NCBI RefSeq assembly: GCF_030295765.1
Contig: NZ_AP027292.1
Coordinates: 3,224,001-3,288,000 of the forward strand
Direction of reading: 5' to 3'
DNA: 64,000 nt
Source of the DNA: Neptuniibacter halophilus
GTDB taxonomy: Bacteria; Pseudomonadota; Gammaproteobacteria; Pseudomonadales; Balneatricaceae
Position 1 is the first letter of the stretch; each line of letters starts with the position of its first letter. Made by a program: the position numbers and the translations under genes. The notes under the pieces are model-generated. The model was not told where the DNA came from. It did no database searches and saw nothing but the letters and a program-made list of their open reading frames with translations. This document shows, in pieces, positions 8,534-16,969 of the stretch.

Positions 8534-11500
8534 CGAATATTTTGACAACTCAGAACTCGGTCAGCGGTTTGTTGAAGGCGAAACTGCCCGTGGTTCTGAT
8601 GTCGATAACAAGCTCGATTCTGTGGAGGCTGGCTTTGATAAGCTGCCAACCGAAACCCAGTTAAAAGAAGGCCGGGTAACGTTAGGTATCGACACCGGAA
8701 CGGCTAACAACTACTTGATTGCGATGCCTTATGCACCTACCGCTTATTCTGCGGGCATGACGCTGCGGTTTAAGGTGGTAAATGCAAACACCGGTCCTTC
8801 TACAGTAAACGTGGATAGTCTTGGCGCCAAAACCATTAAACGACCTGATGGCACGGCACTCAAATCCGGAGACCTGTCAGCAGCAGCAACTGTCACACTT
8901 ACTTATGATGGAGTTAATTTCCGTCTTGATAGTCCATCCATGAATTCAGTAGCAGATGCAGAGGCTTCAGCTGCTAGCGCAGCAAATAGCGCATCTGCAG
9001 CTGTAACCAGTGAATCTAATGCAGCAAGCAGCGCATCGGCATCAGCTTCCAGTGCTTCTGCTGCAGGCAGCTCAGAAACCAATGCAGCGGCCTCCGCAGC
9101 GTCTGCCTCATCTTCGGCAAGCAGTGCCGCAACCTCAGCCGCGAGCGCCTCCAGCTCTGCTAATGCAGCGAGTAGCTCTGCCGCTAACGCATCCACATCA
9201 GCAACTGCTGCAGACACCTCGAAGTCAAATGCTGCCATTTCCGCGAATGCGGCAGCGGCATCAGCTTCCAACGCAGCAAGCTCTGAGACAGTGGCATCTG
9301 CTTCTGAGATAAATGCAGCCGCCTCTGAGATTAACGCGGCTGCTTCGGAAACTGCCGCAGCAGGCTCCGCTACTGCCGCAGCTAACTCGGCTGCCAGCAT
9401 TAACAAGGTTCCATACTCTGCGCGCAACTGCGTACTGAATCAGGCGGCTGTTTCTCAAGATGACTCTACGCGAGTAGGCCAAAGCTCTACCCTGTTTACA
9501 GGCGCGCCCGATTTAATTGTTAACACTGGTGTCGATATGACAAGCCAATGGGGGGTGGCCGGTGAACAGTTCGGCGGTTTGACTTGGATTAAGTCCCGTA
9601 CTGGTACAACAGGGCATTACTTATTTGACACCGTGCGAGGTGGGGATAATCGACTTCGTTCGGATTCAACGCTTGATGAGGCTGCAGTTGACGGTGTTGC
9701 GTTCCTTAATAATGGTATTTCTCTTGGAACTGAAACCGGCATAAACAGCACAGGCGTAGCGCATGTAGTGTGGTCATTTCAAACTTCGCACCGTACTAAA
9801 GGTGTCACCAATCGAAATAAACCATATACCTGTCACTACAACCCTCAAACTGGCTTCTCTATGGTCGGATATGAGGCGGACGGGATTGCTGGCCATGAGC
9901 TACCATATCACCTCCCTATACCACCAGAGCTGAGCATTTATAAAAACGAGGCAAGCGGGTACAACTGGCTGGTTAAGATTCCTGAGTGGGACGGCACTTT
10001 GAACGCCATATTGCTAAACACCACAGGGGCTTTGACCACCAATACCGGGAGTGATTGCGTTACAACTGATAGCGTTATCTCATTAGGATCTTCCGGACAT
10101 CTCAATGCCAGCGGCGCTCAATACATGTCCTACCACTTCGCCTCTGTTCCGGGGGTGTCTAAAGTGGGTCAGTACATTGGTACAGGGCTGCCGGGTAACT
10201 ACGTAGATTGTGACTTTGGTGATGATACTGCTGGTTGGCTTTTGATTAAAAACCTGACTACAGGGACTACGCAATGGGTTCTTATTGATGCAGTTCGCAC
10301 GGATAAGTACCTGTTAGGGGGTGTTGATGCTGAAACTAGCGGCACTCCGGTGGAGTTTGTGCCGGGAGGTTTTGTTGCCACCTCTACAGGCTCTTGGTAT
10401 AACACGCTGGACAATAAATACCTGTTCCTGGCATTCGCAAAAACCTCCTCAGACGGCACTAAAGCATGGGCCGAGTACTCTTACCCGGTAGCTCCTGACA
10501 CCGTATCAATCAAAGAGAACAGCTTAATTAGCTACGCTGGCGGTTTCGATGCGCTAGGCCCTGTTGATTACGTTGAGCAAGTAGGTGCAGGGGCTACATT
10601 CAAGACGCGATCCAATCAACTGACTAACGGTTCTTTTGATACGGATGCTACCGGGTGGAATGTAGCTAACAACGCAACTGTTACAGTTGATGCAAACGGC
10701 GTTACCGTAACCAACACTGAGGCTAATGGTTATATATACCAATCCTTTGCAGCAGAGGTAGGTCGGAATTACGTACTACAGTTTGATATTACTGATGATG
10801 TTGGCCCTGTAGGTGCCCGTGTGCGGGTGGGTGAGTCTACCAGTGGTACAGAAATGTATACAAACACCACGGCGCTACCTGTTGGATACTACAACATAGA
10901 GTTCACAGCGACCTCTAGCACAGTGTTTGTCCGGCTGGGGTGTCATGGTGGTACTGCAGGCGAGTCCATGACCTTTGACAATGTTAGTGTTCTTGAAGCA
11001 GATCAACTGTCCCGCCCCGTGTATCTCTATAAAGATCGGAACGGCTCATATGGAACCACTGAGCATCGTCCACTTATCGGAACCTCCCGCGACAGCGCTG
11101 ATGAATGGGGCGTAGAGTCTCCGCTTGATCCAAGCCTGAGGACTACCGCCAAGCATAGTGGTTATGAGAGTTCCACAGGTGTTGTTAGTGCGAGCGGGGA
11201 GACTTCTACTAACTATGCTTGGAAGGCGTTTAATAAAGACCCTAACAATATGCTAACCAGTTCTTTCTGGACGGTTGGCTCTCAAGTTTCTCAGCTTCAA
11301 TATAAGCTTACTGAGAAGCGAATCCTCAAGTCATGGCGCTTACGTGAGTACAATGCCATAACCGAGACACCTCAACGCTTTACTATTGAAGGCTCTAATG
11401 ATGGGCTGAATTGGGTAGTTATTGATGGTAGTTACTCAACCGCTAATTATACAGGTAATGGCGCATACTTATGGGGAGATCTACAAGATACCTCTTATAA

Positions 11501-12458
11501 TACAACACCCTACCTATATCACCGTATAAATGTAACTCAAACTTCTAGTGGTACTGTCACAGCTCTAGCCGAACTAGAATTTAACACCGTCCTACCGTCT
11601 GACTATTACAACATCTCTGAGGGGGTGATGTATGAATCAGCTACTGAAAAGCAGACAAATGGTGGCTTCGATACGGACACTGTTTGGACTAAAGGGGATG
11701 GTTGGTCTATCTCAGGCGGTGAGGCGCATAGTGACGGCTCTCAAACCAATACCTCTACCCTTGGCTATGACATGGCTCTTACCGTAGGTGATTCCTATCT
11801 GATTGAGTGGGAGGTAACTGCATATACTTCAGGTTCTATCCGTGGACGGTGCGGGGGTGTGAATGGTGCGCTCCTGAATGGATTAGGGGTTAAGCAGCAG
11901 ATCATTGTAGCAGGCGCTGGTGCCAATACAGGCGTTAACTGTAGCGCAGACTTCGTGGGTAGTATTGATAATATCCGCGTGATTCCAATCAACCACTTGG
12001 AGCACACGGCTACCGAGCGAGTCTACCTCGCCAAGCTGATTCTTGATGCCGGGGGAGGCATCTCCTCTATTGAAAACTTCCCGATTTCCAAGGGAATGCT
12101 ACAGGACACTGAGGTGCATGGTGATCTGAAGGTAAGGGGAGGCATTGAAAGCGATCAGGTGCTTCGGGCGTGGGTGTCATTTGACGGTACCCAAAGCCCT
12201 GCTCTGATCAAGTCCAGCTATAACGTAGACGACATTGTTAGAACCTCTGCAGGTATCTATAAAATCATCTTCTCCGAACCTCAGCCGGACAGGGACTATT
12301 TAGCTCTAGGAAGTGGTGGCAACGAGGGTCTATCAGCAGGTGACTTGAGTCGCGGACTATCTACCGAGAAGGAATGCACGGTCGTTGTCTATAACTCCGC
12401 AGGGGCGGCTGTAGATCGAGAGCATACAGATATCATCTTTATCGGGAGGGCTAAGTAA
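8526..12458 (+). CDS. Modular tail fibre / receptor-binding protein
   Basis: 1310 residues from GTG 8526. Residues 1-140 are a virion-attachment-type head. Residues about 140-290 are an Ala/Ser/Asn repeat rod. Residues about 310-680 hold two related beta domains (each with a W-x-x-K-xxTTGT-xx-(W/Y)-x-(L/F)-D-xxR style core, as in DUF7483-type fibre domains). Residues 694-830 look like a carbohydrate-binding jelly roll (TNGSFDTDATGWN to MTFDNVSVLE). Residues about 880-1025 resemble an F5/8 type C (discoidin) domain with RFTIEGSNDGLNWVVI. Residues 1038-1170 are a second jelly-roll copy (TNGGFDTDTVW). The C-terminus may be a trimerisation tip. Role: binding host surface glycans. Domain names are by recognition. 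Confidence 0.85.
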   Translation: MANEYFDNSELGQRFVEGETARGSDVDNKLDSVEAGFDKLPTETQLKEGRVTLGIDTGTANNYLIAMPYAPTAYSAGMTLRFKVVNANTGPSTVNVDSLGAKTIKRPDGTALKSGDLSAAATVTLTYDGVNFRLDSPSMNSVADAEASAASAANSASAAVTSESNAASSASASASSASAAGSSETNAAASAASASSSASSAATSAASASSSANAASSSAANASTSATAADTSKSNAAISANAAAASASNAASSETVASASEINAAASEINAAASETAAAGSATAAANSAASINKVPYSARNCVLNQAAVSQDDSTRVGQSSTLFTGAPDLIVNTGVDMTSQWGVAGEQFGGLTWIKSRTGTTGHYLFDTVRGGDNRLRSDSTLDEAAVDGVAFLNNGISLGTETGINSTGVAHVVWSFQTSHRTKGVTNRNKPYTCHYNPQTGFSMVGYEADGIAGHELPYHLPIPPELSIYKNEASGYNWLVKIPEWDGTLNAILLNTTGALTTNTGSDCVTTDSVISLGSSGHLNASGAQYMSYHFASVPGVSKVGQYIGTGLPGNYVDCDFGDDTAGWLLIKNLTTGTTQWVLIDAVRTDKYLLGGVDAETSGTPVEFVPGGFVATSTGSWYNTLDNKYLFLAFAKTSSDGTKAWAEYSYPVAPDTVSIKENSLISYAGGFDALGPVDYVEQVGAGATFKTRSNQLTNGSFDTDATGWNVANNATVTVDANGVTVTNTEANGYIYQSFAAEVGRNYVLQFDITDDVGPVGARVRVGESTSGTEMYTNTTALPVGYYNIEFTATSSTVFVRLGCHGGTAGESMTFDNVSVLEADQLSRPVYLYKDRNGSYGTTEHRPLIGTSRDSADEWGVESPLDPSLRTTAKHSGYESSTGVVSASGETSTNYAWKAFNKDPNNMLTSSFWTVGSQVSQLQYKLTEKRILKSWRLREYNAITETPQRFTIEGSNDGLNWVVIDGSYSTANYTGNGAYLWGDLQDTSYNTTPYLYHRINVTQTSSGTVTALAELEFNTVLPSDYYNISEGVMYESATEKQTNGGFDTDTVWTKGDGWSISGGEAHSDGSQTNTSTLGYDMALTVGDSYLIEWEVTAYTSGSIRGRCGGVNGALLNGLGVKQQIIVAGAGANTGVNCSADFVGSIDNIRVIPINHLEHTATERVYLAKLILDAGGGISSIENFPISKGMLQDTEVHGDLKVRGGIESDQVLRAWVSFDGTQSPALIKSSYNVDDIVRTSAGIYKIIFSEPQPDRDYLALGSGGNEGLSAGDLSRGLSTEKECTVVVYNSAGAAVDREHTDIIFIGRAK
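8940..9403 (+). repeat. Ala/Ser-rich coding repeat in the fibre shaft
   Basis: About 150 codons of short degenerate repeats built from Ala, Ser, Asn and Glu (units such as SEINAAA occur twice in a row near 9306-9345). Because of codon choice (GCA, GCT, AGC, TCT), the antisense strand is also open here. The stretch probably forms a helical or collagen-like trimer shaft and is prone to length change. Confidence 0.75.
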
Positions 12459-12889
12459 TGGGCTTTGCATATATGCAAGACGGTCTATTCCAGACCTGTG
12501 CTAAACAGTCCAGTGTCCCTGGTGGTGTTGAGCGTGTGGAGTTTGAAAGGGGTAGCCTACCGGCTGCTCCTGAGTTCCTGACAATCGTAGATGGTGTGAT
12601 CGTTGTTGATAATGATAAGGCTAACGCTGCATCGATTGAAACTGTAAAGCGGGCTGTTCAGGCCCTGCATGACAAAGAGGCGCGTGATCGCGGCTACGAC
12701 AATATCAATAGCTGCGGGAAATACTGCGGTTACGAGAATGGCTACCGCGCCGAGTGCGAGGCGCTTGGTGCCTGGGTGGCTGCGTGCTGGGATCTTTGTT
12801 ACTCAATGCTGGCTGATTGGCAGGCTGGCAATATTCCCGATCCAACCCTTGAAACCGTGATGGAGGCTATGCCTGATGCGCCTGCTTAA
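12458..12889 (+). CDS. Small Cys-containing phage protein behind the fibre (fibre accessory candidate)
   Basis: 143 residues, coupled to the fibre stop by TAATG. It has a notable cluster GYDNINSCGKYCGYENGY with two Cys, then a Trp-rich helix (GAWVAACWDLCYSML) and a Pro/Asp-rich tail. In phages a gene in this place often encodes a fibre chaperone or a tip-associated protein, but I do not recognise a chaperone family, so this is inference from position. Its last 14 bp overlap the next gene. Confidence 0.65.
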   Translation: MGFAYMQDGLFQTCAKQSSVPGGVERVEFERGSLPAAPEFLTIVDGVIVVDNDKANAASIETVKRAVQALHDKEARDRGYDNINSCGKYCGYENGYRAECEALGAWVAACWDLCYSMLADWQAGNIPDPTLETVMEAMPDAPA

Positions 12890-13508
12890 GTATGTGTTGC
12901 AGTTGATCTTTATCGACTGCATTTTGCTAAACCTGCTGCCCGCCCTGATTCTGATCCCGGCGGGCTTTTTTTTGATACCTATTGCCATGTGCTGGCGCTA
13001 CGAGGCTGAGCCAAAAGCCGGCCATCCGGTTCACCAGGCGCACTGGCGCTATATCCGGCTGCCTAAGTGGGCGCTGATCTGGGAAGGAGAGAATGGTTTG
13101 ATGGGCGATGGTACCCGGATTCATTCCGCCCCTGATATCGATGGTGATGATATTCCGGATCCGGGTTCATGGTGGGCAATGTATTGCTGGGCTGCTTTCA
13201 GGAATCCATTAGGTGGCTGGGATAGGCTGGTTTCAGGTTTCCATCTGAATGCGACAGATATGATTAAGTATTATGGAGCCTTTGAGGTTGATGATGTATC
13301 TGGCCGGTACGGTTGGCAAATGGTGATCACTCACGGCCAGCGCCGAACGGTAACTGGTTTTTACTGGGTGGTGCGGATCTCCTCGGGGAAATGCTTTCGG
13401 TTGAGAATGGGGTATAAAGTGAAGCCATCCTACAAAGGGAAGGCCCGACTAATAGATGCCACACCGATGAGCGTTTCTATCAAGAGTGTGAGCCGAGCAT
13501 TTAGCTGA
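12876..13508 (+). CDS. Membrane-anchored hypothetical phage protein (DUF7338-like)
   Basis: 210 residues. Residues 5-38 form one or two hydrophobic helices (LQLIFIDCILLNLLPALIL then IPAGFFLIPIAMCW). The rest is a soluble domain with WWAMYCWAAFRNPLGGWDR and GWQMVITHGQRRTVTGFYWV. This style matches a family of phage proteins of unknown function seen near fibre and lysis genes. The start overlaps the upstream gene by 14 bp. An intrinsic-terminator-like element lies within its early codons. No enzymatic motif is visible. Confidence 0.65.
   Translation: MRLLKYVLQLIFIDCILLNLLPALILIPAGFFLIPIAMCWRYEAEPKAGHPVHQAHWRYIRLPKWALIWEGENGLMGDGTRIHSAPDIDGDDIPDPGSWWAMYCWAAFRNPLGGWDRLVSGFHLNATDMIKYYGAFEVDDVSGRYGWQMVITHGQRRTVTGFYWVVRISSGKCFRLRMGYKVKPSYKGKARLIDATPMSVSIKSVSRAFS
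12938..12973 (+). terminator. Terminator-like hairpin inside a reading frame
   Basis: GCCCGCC (12938-12944) pairs perfectly with GGCGGGC (12959-12965) and is followed directly by eight T (12966-12973). This is a textbook intrinsic terminator shape, but it lies at codons 21-33 of the membrane protein gene, where it encodes part of a hydrophobic helix. If RNA polymerase reaches it uncoupled from ribosomes, transcription should stop here. Confidence 0.6.
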
Positions 13509-13585
13509 TAAATCAATCCACACACTCAAGAAAAATCGGTTACACTTTGATCAAACCACTGTTGTGATAACAGAGGAATCGTATT

Positions 13586-14482
13586 ATGACGACCACCGCA
13601 ACACCTGGGTATTCTATCGACCCGCAAAAGCAAACAGTATCCGGTCAGTTAACGGATCTGCTTGATCAAGACAACCCCTATATGAACCAAGCTCGTAAGC
13701 AGGGTGAATCCTATGCTGCGCAGCGAGGTATGCTTAACAGCTCCATGGCTGCAGGTGCATCTCAGGATGCGGCAATCAAAGCTGCTTTACCTATTGCGCA
13801 AGCTGATGCAGCGACCCATAACCAGTTTGCCTCTCAAAAATATGGAACTGAGCTTCAGAAAGATCTCAATACTCAGAAAAACTTATTTGACCACGGTTTA
13901 TTAGATCGTGAGCAGGCGTTTGCAGCTGATCAAAATAATGCAAAGTTTGATCAAGAGTGGCGCTTGGCATTGGCTGATAGCGCGACTCAGCGTGAAGTGG
14001 AAGCGCTGAAGCAGCAAGCTGGCTTGTATGCACAGTTCACCAAAGGGGTGGCAGACATCAATGCGGCGGATATGACGGGATCTGAAAAATCAGCAGCGGT
14101 CGCTTCGCTATGGGAGCAGTTTCAGAAAGGCTCCGAGATTTCTAATACGCTGCGAAACATCCAAATCAACTCAGATGGCAGTGTTACTCGAACCGGCGGA
14201 ACCACAAGTTCCACAGATGGATCTGGATCTTATCAAGAGCCTTCTATCCAGCCTACAACTCCATCATATACGTTTGGTGATGGCGGTATGTATATCTCAG
14301 GCATTACAACCGACAGTAGTGGCAATCTGGTGAATAAGTACGGTGAAACCAAGCCAGCAGATAAGCAGGCCAGCTTCAATGAAGAGGGGTACACCTGGTC
14401 GCTTAAAGCAGGCGAGTGGGTTAAAGAGCCAACACCGGTGATACCTATATGGCGTCCCGGTGGGGGAGATGGTGGTAACTAA
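13586..14482 (+). CDS. Internal virion / ejection-complex protein candidate
   Basis: 298 residues, with an AGAGGA ribosome site before ATG 13586. The N-terminal two thirds are helical and Gln/Ala-rich (NQARKQGESYAAQRGMLNSS, then NQFASQKYGTELQKDLNTQK). The rest is a Ser/Thr/Gly-rich linker and a short C-terminal domain with GDGGMYISGITTDSSGN. This composition is common in podovirus proteins packed in the capsid and ejected with DNA. It shares one base with the next gene start. No named family is recognised. Confidence 0.6.
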   Translation: MTTTATPGYSIDPQKQTVSGQLTDLLDQDNPYMNQARKQGESYAAQRGMLNSSMAAGASQDAAIKAALPIAQADAATHNQFASQKYGTELQKDLNTQKNLFDHGLLDREQAFAADQNNAKFDQEWRLALADSATQREVEALKQQAGLYAQFTKGVADINAADMTGSEKSAAVASLWEQFQKGSEISNTLRNIQINSDGSVTRTGGTTSSTDGSGSYQEPSIQPTTPSYTFGDGGMYISGITTDSSGNLVNKYGETKPADKQASFNEEGYTWSLKAGEWVKEPTPVIPIWRPGGGDGGN

Positions 14483-14937
14483 TGATTCGTCACGCATGCA
14501 TGGCTGATATTGAGGCTGTCATTGAGTTGTGCAAAGAAGGCCGAGATACCTCGGCAACCTTGGGCGTAATTGATGGGTGCCGAGAGACAATTACTGCCAA
14601 TCTGAAGTCCGCTGTGTTGAGTCCGTATCAGCTTTTCTTAGTCAAGGACGTCGAAGGGAAACTGGTTGGTATGCTGCTCGGTTTTCTTGCACCTGGTTGG
14701 TGGCATCAGGGTTTTGTGGCTTCAGAGCAGTTCTTTTACATCCAGCCCGGCTTCCGCGGGGACGGTGTCAGAATGCTGGATCGATTCATTGAATGGGCCT
14801 GGGGCTTTCCGGAGACCAAACAAATTTTCTTATCAATATCCTATGGTGGCGAAGAAGGACGGCGCACAGAAAAACTGTACGACCGACGCTTTCCGGGTGC
14901 CCGGGTAGGTGCAAGTTACTCAATCGTGAAGGAGTGA
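14482..14937 (+). CDS. GNAT-type N-acetyltransferase encoded in the ejection block
   Basis: 151 residues, start MIRHACMADIEAVIELC. The layout follows GNAT enzymes: an N-terminal strand and helix, a central beta sheet (FLVKDVEGKLVGMLLGFLAP), a strand and loop with FFYIQPGFRGDGVRMLDRFI in the place of the acetyl-CoA pyrophosphate loop (R/Q-x-x-G-x-G/A type), then ISYGGEEGRRTEKLYDRR. It would transfer acetyl from acetyl-CoA to an amine of unknown identity. It sits between structural genes with a start/stop overlap upstream and a 3 bp gap downstream, so it is probably a late gene. Similar enzymes occur in other podoviruses; the target is unknown. Confidence 0.7.
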   Translation: MIRHACMADIEAVIELCKEGRDTSATLGVIDGCRETITANLKSAVLSPYQLFLVKDVEGKLVGMLLGFLAPGWWHQGFVASEQFFYIQPGFRGDGVRMLDRFIEWAWGFPETKQIFLSISYGGEEGRRTEKLYDRRFPGARVGASYSIVKE

Positions 14938-14940
14938 GTT

Positions 14941-15705
14941 ATGAGCGTTCAAGCTGTAGTGCCGTTGCTGAAAGTAGTTGGCGGCGTAATGGCGGCGAAG
15001 ACTGCCGTTGAGGGCATCAAAGAAGGGAACTTGCTGAAAGCTGCCCTGGGTGGAGTAGGGGCCTACATGTCTTTTACTGGTCTCTCTGCTGGGGCTGAAA
15101 GTGCTGGCGCTGGGGCAGGAACAGCTACTGTCCAAGAAACGGTAACCGGTGGAGCAACAGCTAGCGCGTCAGGTGCTGAAGGCGTTACAGCGCTTACAGA
15201 GATGCAGAATGGTATTGCTGATGCTATGGCAGGCAAGGCGGCAAGTGGGACATTTACTGAAGCTGTATCAACAGGGATATCAAATGCGAACAACGGGATT
15301 GTCACCAATGGCTTTCTTGATTCCGTAGGTGGAGCAATTGGAGATAACAAGCTGGGTAATTTTGTTGGGTCTTTGAATGACAAAGGAAACCTCTTTGGTG
15401 ATGAGGGGCTTTTGGATTTCTCAGGCGGTGCGGCCTCTTCAGCGGGCTCTGATTCCGGTTTGTTTGATGGCTTGCTGGGCAGTGATTACGTCAAAGGCCA
15501 AATGGTCTCAGGCGGCTTGCAGCTATATGGCGGCAAGATGGCAGGAGATGGCTTACAGGAAAGAGCGGAATGGGAACTGGAGCAGCAGCGTAAGGACTAC
15601 GAAGAACAAAGGGCGCGAAGAGCCTCCGTTGCAGACACCTCTTTCTTGAAGGGGCTGCGATGGGATGAAGCACAAGGCCGGTACGTGCCGGTAATGACCG
15701 CATAA
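14941..15705 (+). CDS. Gly/Ala-rich internal virion protein candidate
   Basis: 254 residues with a hydrophobic, Gly/Ala-rich first half (residues 1-55 include VVGGVMAAKTAVEGI and ALGGVGAYMSFTGLS; residues 55-90 are AGAGTATVQETVTGGATASA) and a charged helical tail (ERAEWELEQQRKDYEEQRAR). This mixture of membrane-active and coiled-coil segments is typical of proteins that form the ejection channel across the host envelope. It starts 3 bp after the acetyltransferase. The assignment is inference from composition and neighbourhood. Confidence 0.6.
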   Translation: MSVQAVVPLLKVVGGVMAAKTAVEGIKEGNLLKAALGGVGAYMSFTGLSAGAESAGAGAGTATVQETVTGGATASASGAEGVTALTEMQNGIADAMAGKAASGTFTEAVSTGISNANNGIVTNGFLDSVGGAIGDNKLGNFVGSLNDKGNLFGDEGLLDFSGGAASSAGSDSGLFDGLLGSDYVKGQMVSGGLQLYGGKMAGDGLQERAEWELEQQRKDYEEQRARRASVADTSFLKGLRWDEAQGRYVPVMTA

Positions 15706-15714
15706 GGAGCATTT

Positions 15715-16176
15715 ATGAATGATATGAATCCACAGCAGGGGCAGCCTCAGGCGGATGGTGGGCTGCTGAGTCTTGCTGAAGATCTGAACCCCGGCCAGGT
15801 TGAGATGATGAAGAAAGGCTTCCAGATCGCCCAGCAAATCATGTATGACGAGCAGGTGTTTGGCTCCATGATGCAAGAGGCGATGCAGGGCGGTGAACCT
15901 GCGGAAGCGCTCGGCAACATGGTTGTCCAGGTTGTGATGAAGCTACAGGAGCACTTTGGCAAAGTGGACTTTGTAGTGCTGTTGGCACTGGGCATTAAGG
16001 TCATTGATGATCTCGCGGATGCCATTAATCAAACCGGGCGCCTGCAGATTGAAGAGCAGGATATTCAGCAGGCCATGAGCCTTGCGGTTCAGATGTGGTT
16101 GACCGCAAATCAAGGAAGTTATGACCCTGCGGAAGTGCAAAGTTTGGCTGGCCAAGCAAAGCAAGGAGGGCTGTAA
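15715..16176 (+). CDS. Hypothetical helical late phage protein
   Basis: 153 residues, start MNDMNPQQGQPQADGG. After a Gln/Pro-rich N-terminus it is helical with EMMKKGFQIAQQIMYDEQVFGSMMQEAM and a hydrophobic helix VDFVVLLALGIKVIDDLADAI (about residues 83-103). It is coupled to the next gene by a shared base (TAATG). No family is recognised. It probably belongs to the same ejection or internal-core group. Confidence 0.6.
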   Translation: MNDMNPQQGQPQADGGLLSLAEDLNPGQVEMMKKGFQIAQQIMYDEQVFGSMMQEAMQGGEPAEALGNMVVQVVMKLQEHFGKVDFVVLLALGIKVIDDLADAINQTGRLQIEEQDIQQAMSLAVQMWLTANQGSYDPAEVQSLAGQAKQGGL

Positions 16177-16940
16177 TGGGTTGGGGATCCGCTATTGGGA
16201 TGGGCCAAGCCATTCAGGGCATTGGCCAAAATGTGCAGGATGATCTGAAGCAGCAGCGCGTACAGCAGTGGCGCCAGCAAGAAGCGCAGAACGATCGCCA
16301 GTTCCGTAGAGAGCTTTCTGACAATGAGCAGGCGAGGGCTGATGAACGACTTGACCAGGAAATGCAATTTAAAACTGAGCAGAGTCAGCTGGATCGACAG
16401 TCGGCAGAGAAGATAGCAAGCATGCGAACCGGTGTCAGTGGCGGGAAGGTTGGCCGTTTTAAACCGGTAACCAATGACGCAACTGGCGAGACTCGCATAT
16501 TGGATACGATGACCGGGCGCTACATGGATGGTGGTGAGGGCGGCGAGCAAGCTCCTTTTGATCCCGATGCTTTCATCCAAAAGTACCAGCAAAGCAAGGC
16601 TTCCGATGGAGCTGCTGCCCCGTCAGAGCCTGGTAAGCACATCCCTCTTTCTGACCAGCACCAGAATGAACAATCCACGCAACAAGCGGCGCAGAATAAT
16701 GCCAAGCAGATCCGGTATTTTGATGCTCAGCTTGCCAATGTGGCTAACCGGGTTGACGATCTGGCAGGTCTGGCATTGCCAGACAATAGCGGTCTTTTTA
16801 ATTCGGCATCGGCAGGCACAAACGATCAGAATGCGAAAAAGCATTTCATGACAATGCTTGAAGATATTTACCGCAACGGCACAGATACGCAAAAGCAACA
16901 AGCAAAGGCGCTTTACAGTAGATTGATGGGCGCTAATTAA
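16176..16940 (+). CDS. Coiled-coil internal virion protein candidate
   Basis: 254 residues. Residues 1-25 are Gly/Ile-rich (GWGSAIGMGQAIQGIGQ), and residues 30-90 are a Gln/Arg/Glu coiled coil (QQRVQQWRQQEAQNDRQFRR). Then comes a short globular segment (GRFKPVTNDATGETRILDTM) and a polar, disordered remainder with a final helix. The pattern matches internal core proteins of short-tailed phages. The stop is 29 bp before the start of the giant gene. Confidence 0.6.
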   Translation: MGWGSAIGMGQAIQGIGQNVQDDLKQQRVQQWRQQEAQNDRQFRRELSDNEQARADERLDQEMQFKTEQSQLDRQSAEKIASMRTGVSGGKVGRFKPVTNDATGETRILDTMTGRYMDGGEGGEQAPFDPDAFIQKYQQSKASDGAAAPSEPGKHIPLSDQHQNEQSTQQAAQNNAKQIRYFDAQLANVANRVDDLAGLALPDNSGLFNSASAGTNDQNAKKHFMTMLEDIYRNGTDTQKQQAKALYSRLMGAN

Positions 16941-16969
16941 TACTATCCCGGCCTGTCGAGAGGACACCC

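Noticed and set aside
8903..9427. Long antisense open frame rich in Ala/Glu/Val opposite the fibre shaft
   Set aside because: It is a by-product of the Ala/Ser repeat codons on the plus strand; it has no ribosome site and low-complexity content.
8526..13508. Diversity-generating retroelement near the fibre gene, as in some podoviruses
   Set aside because: No reverse-transcriptase gene or template/variable repeat pair is seen in the window.
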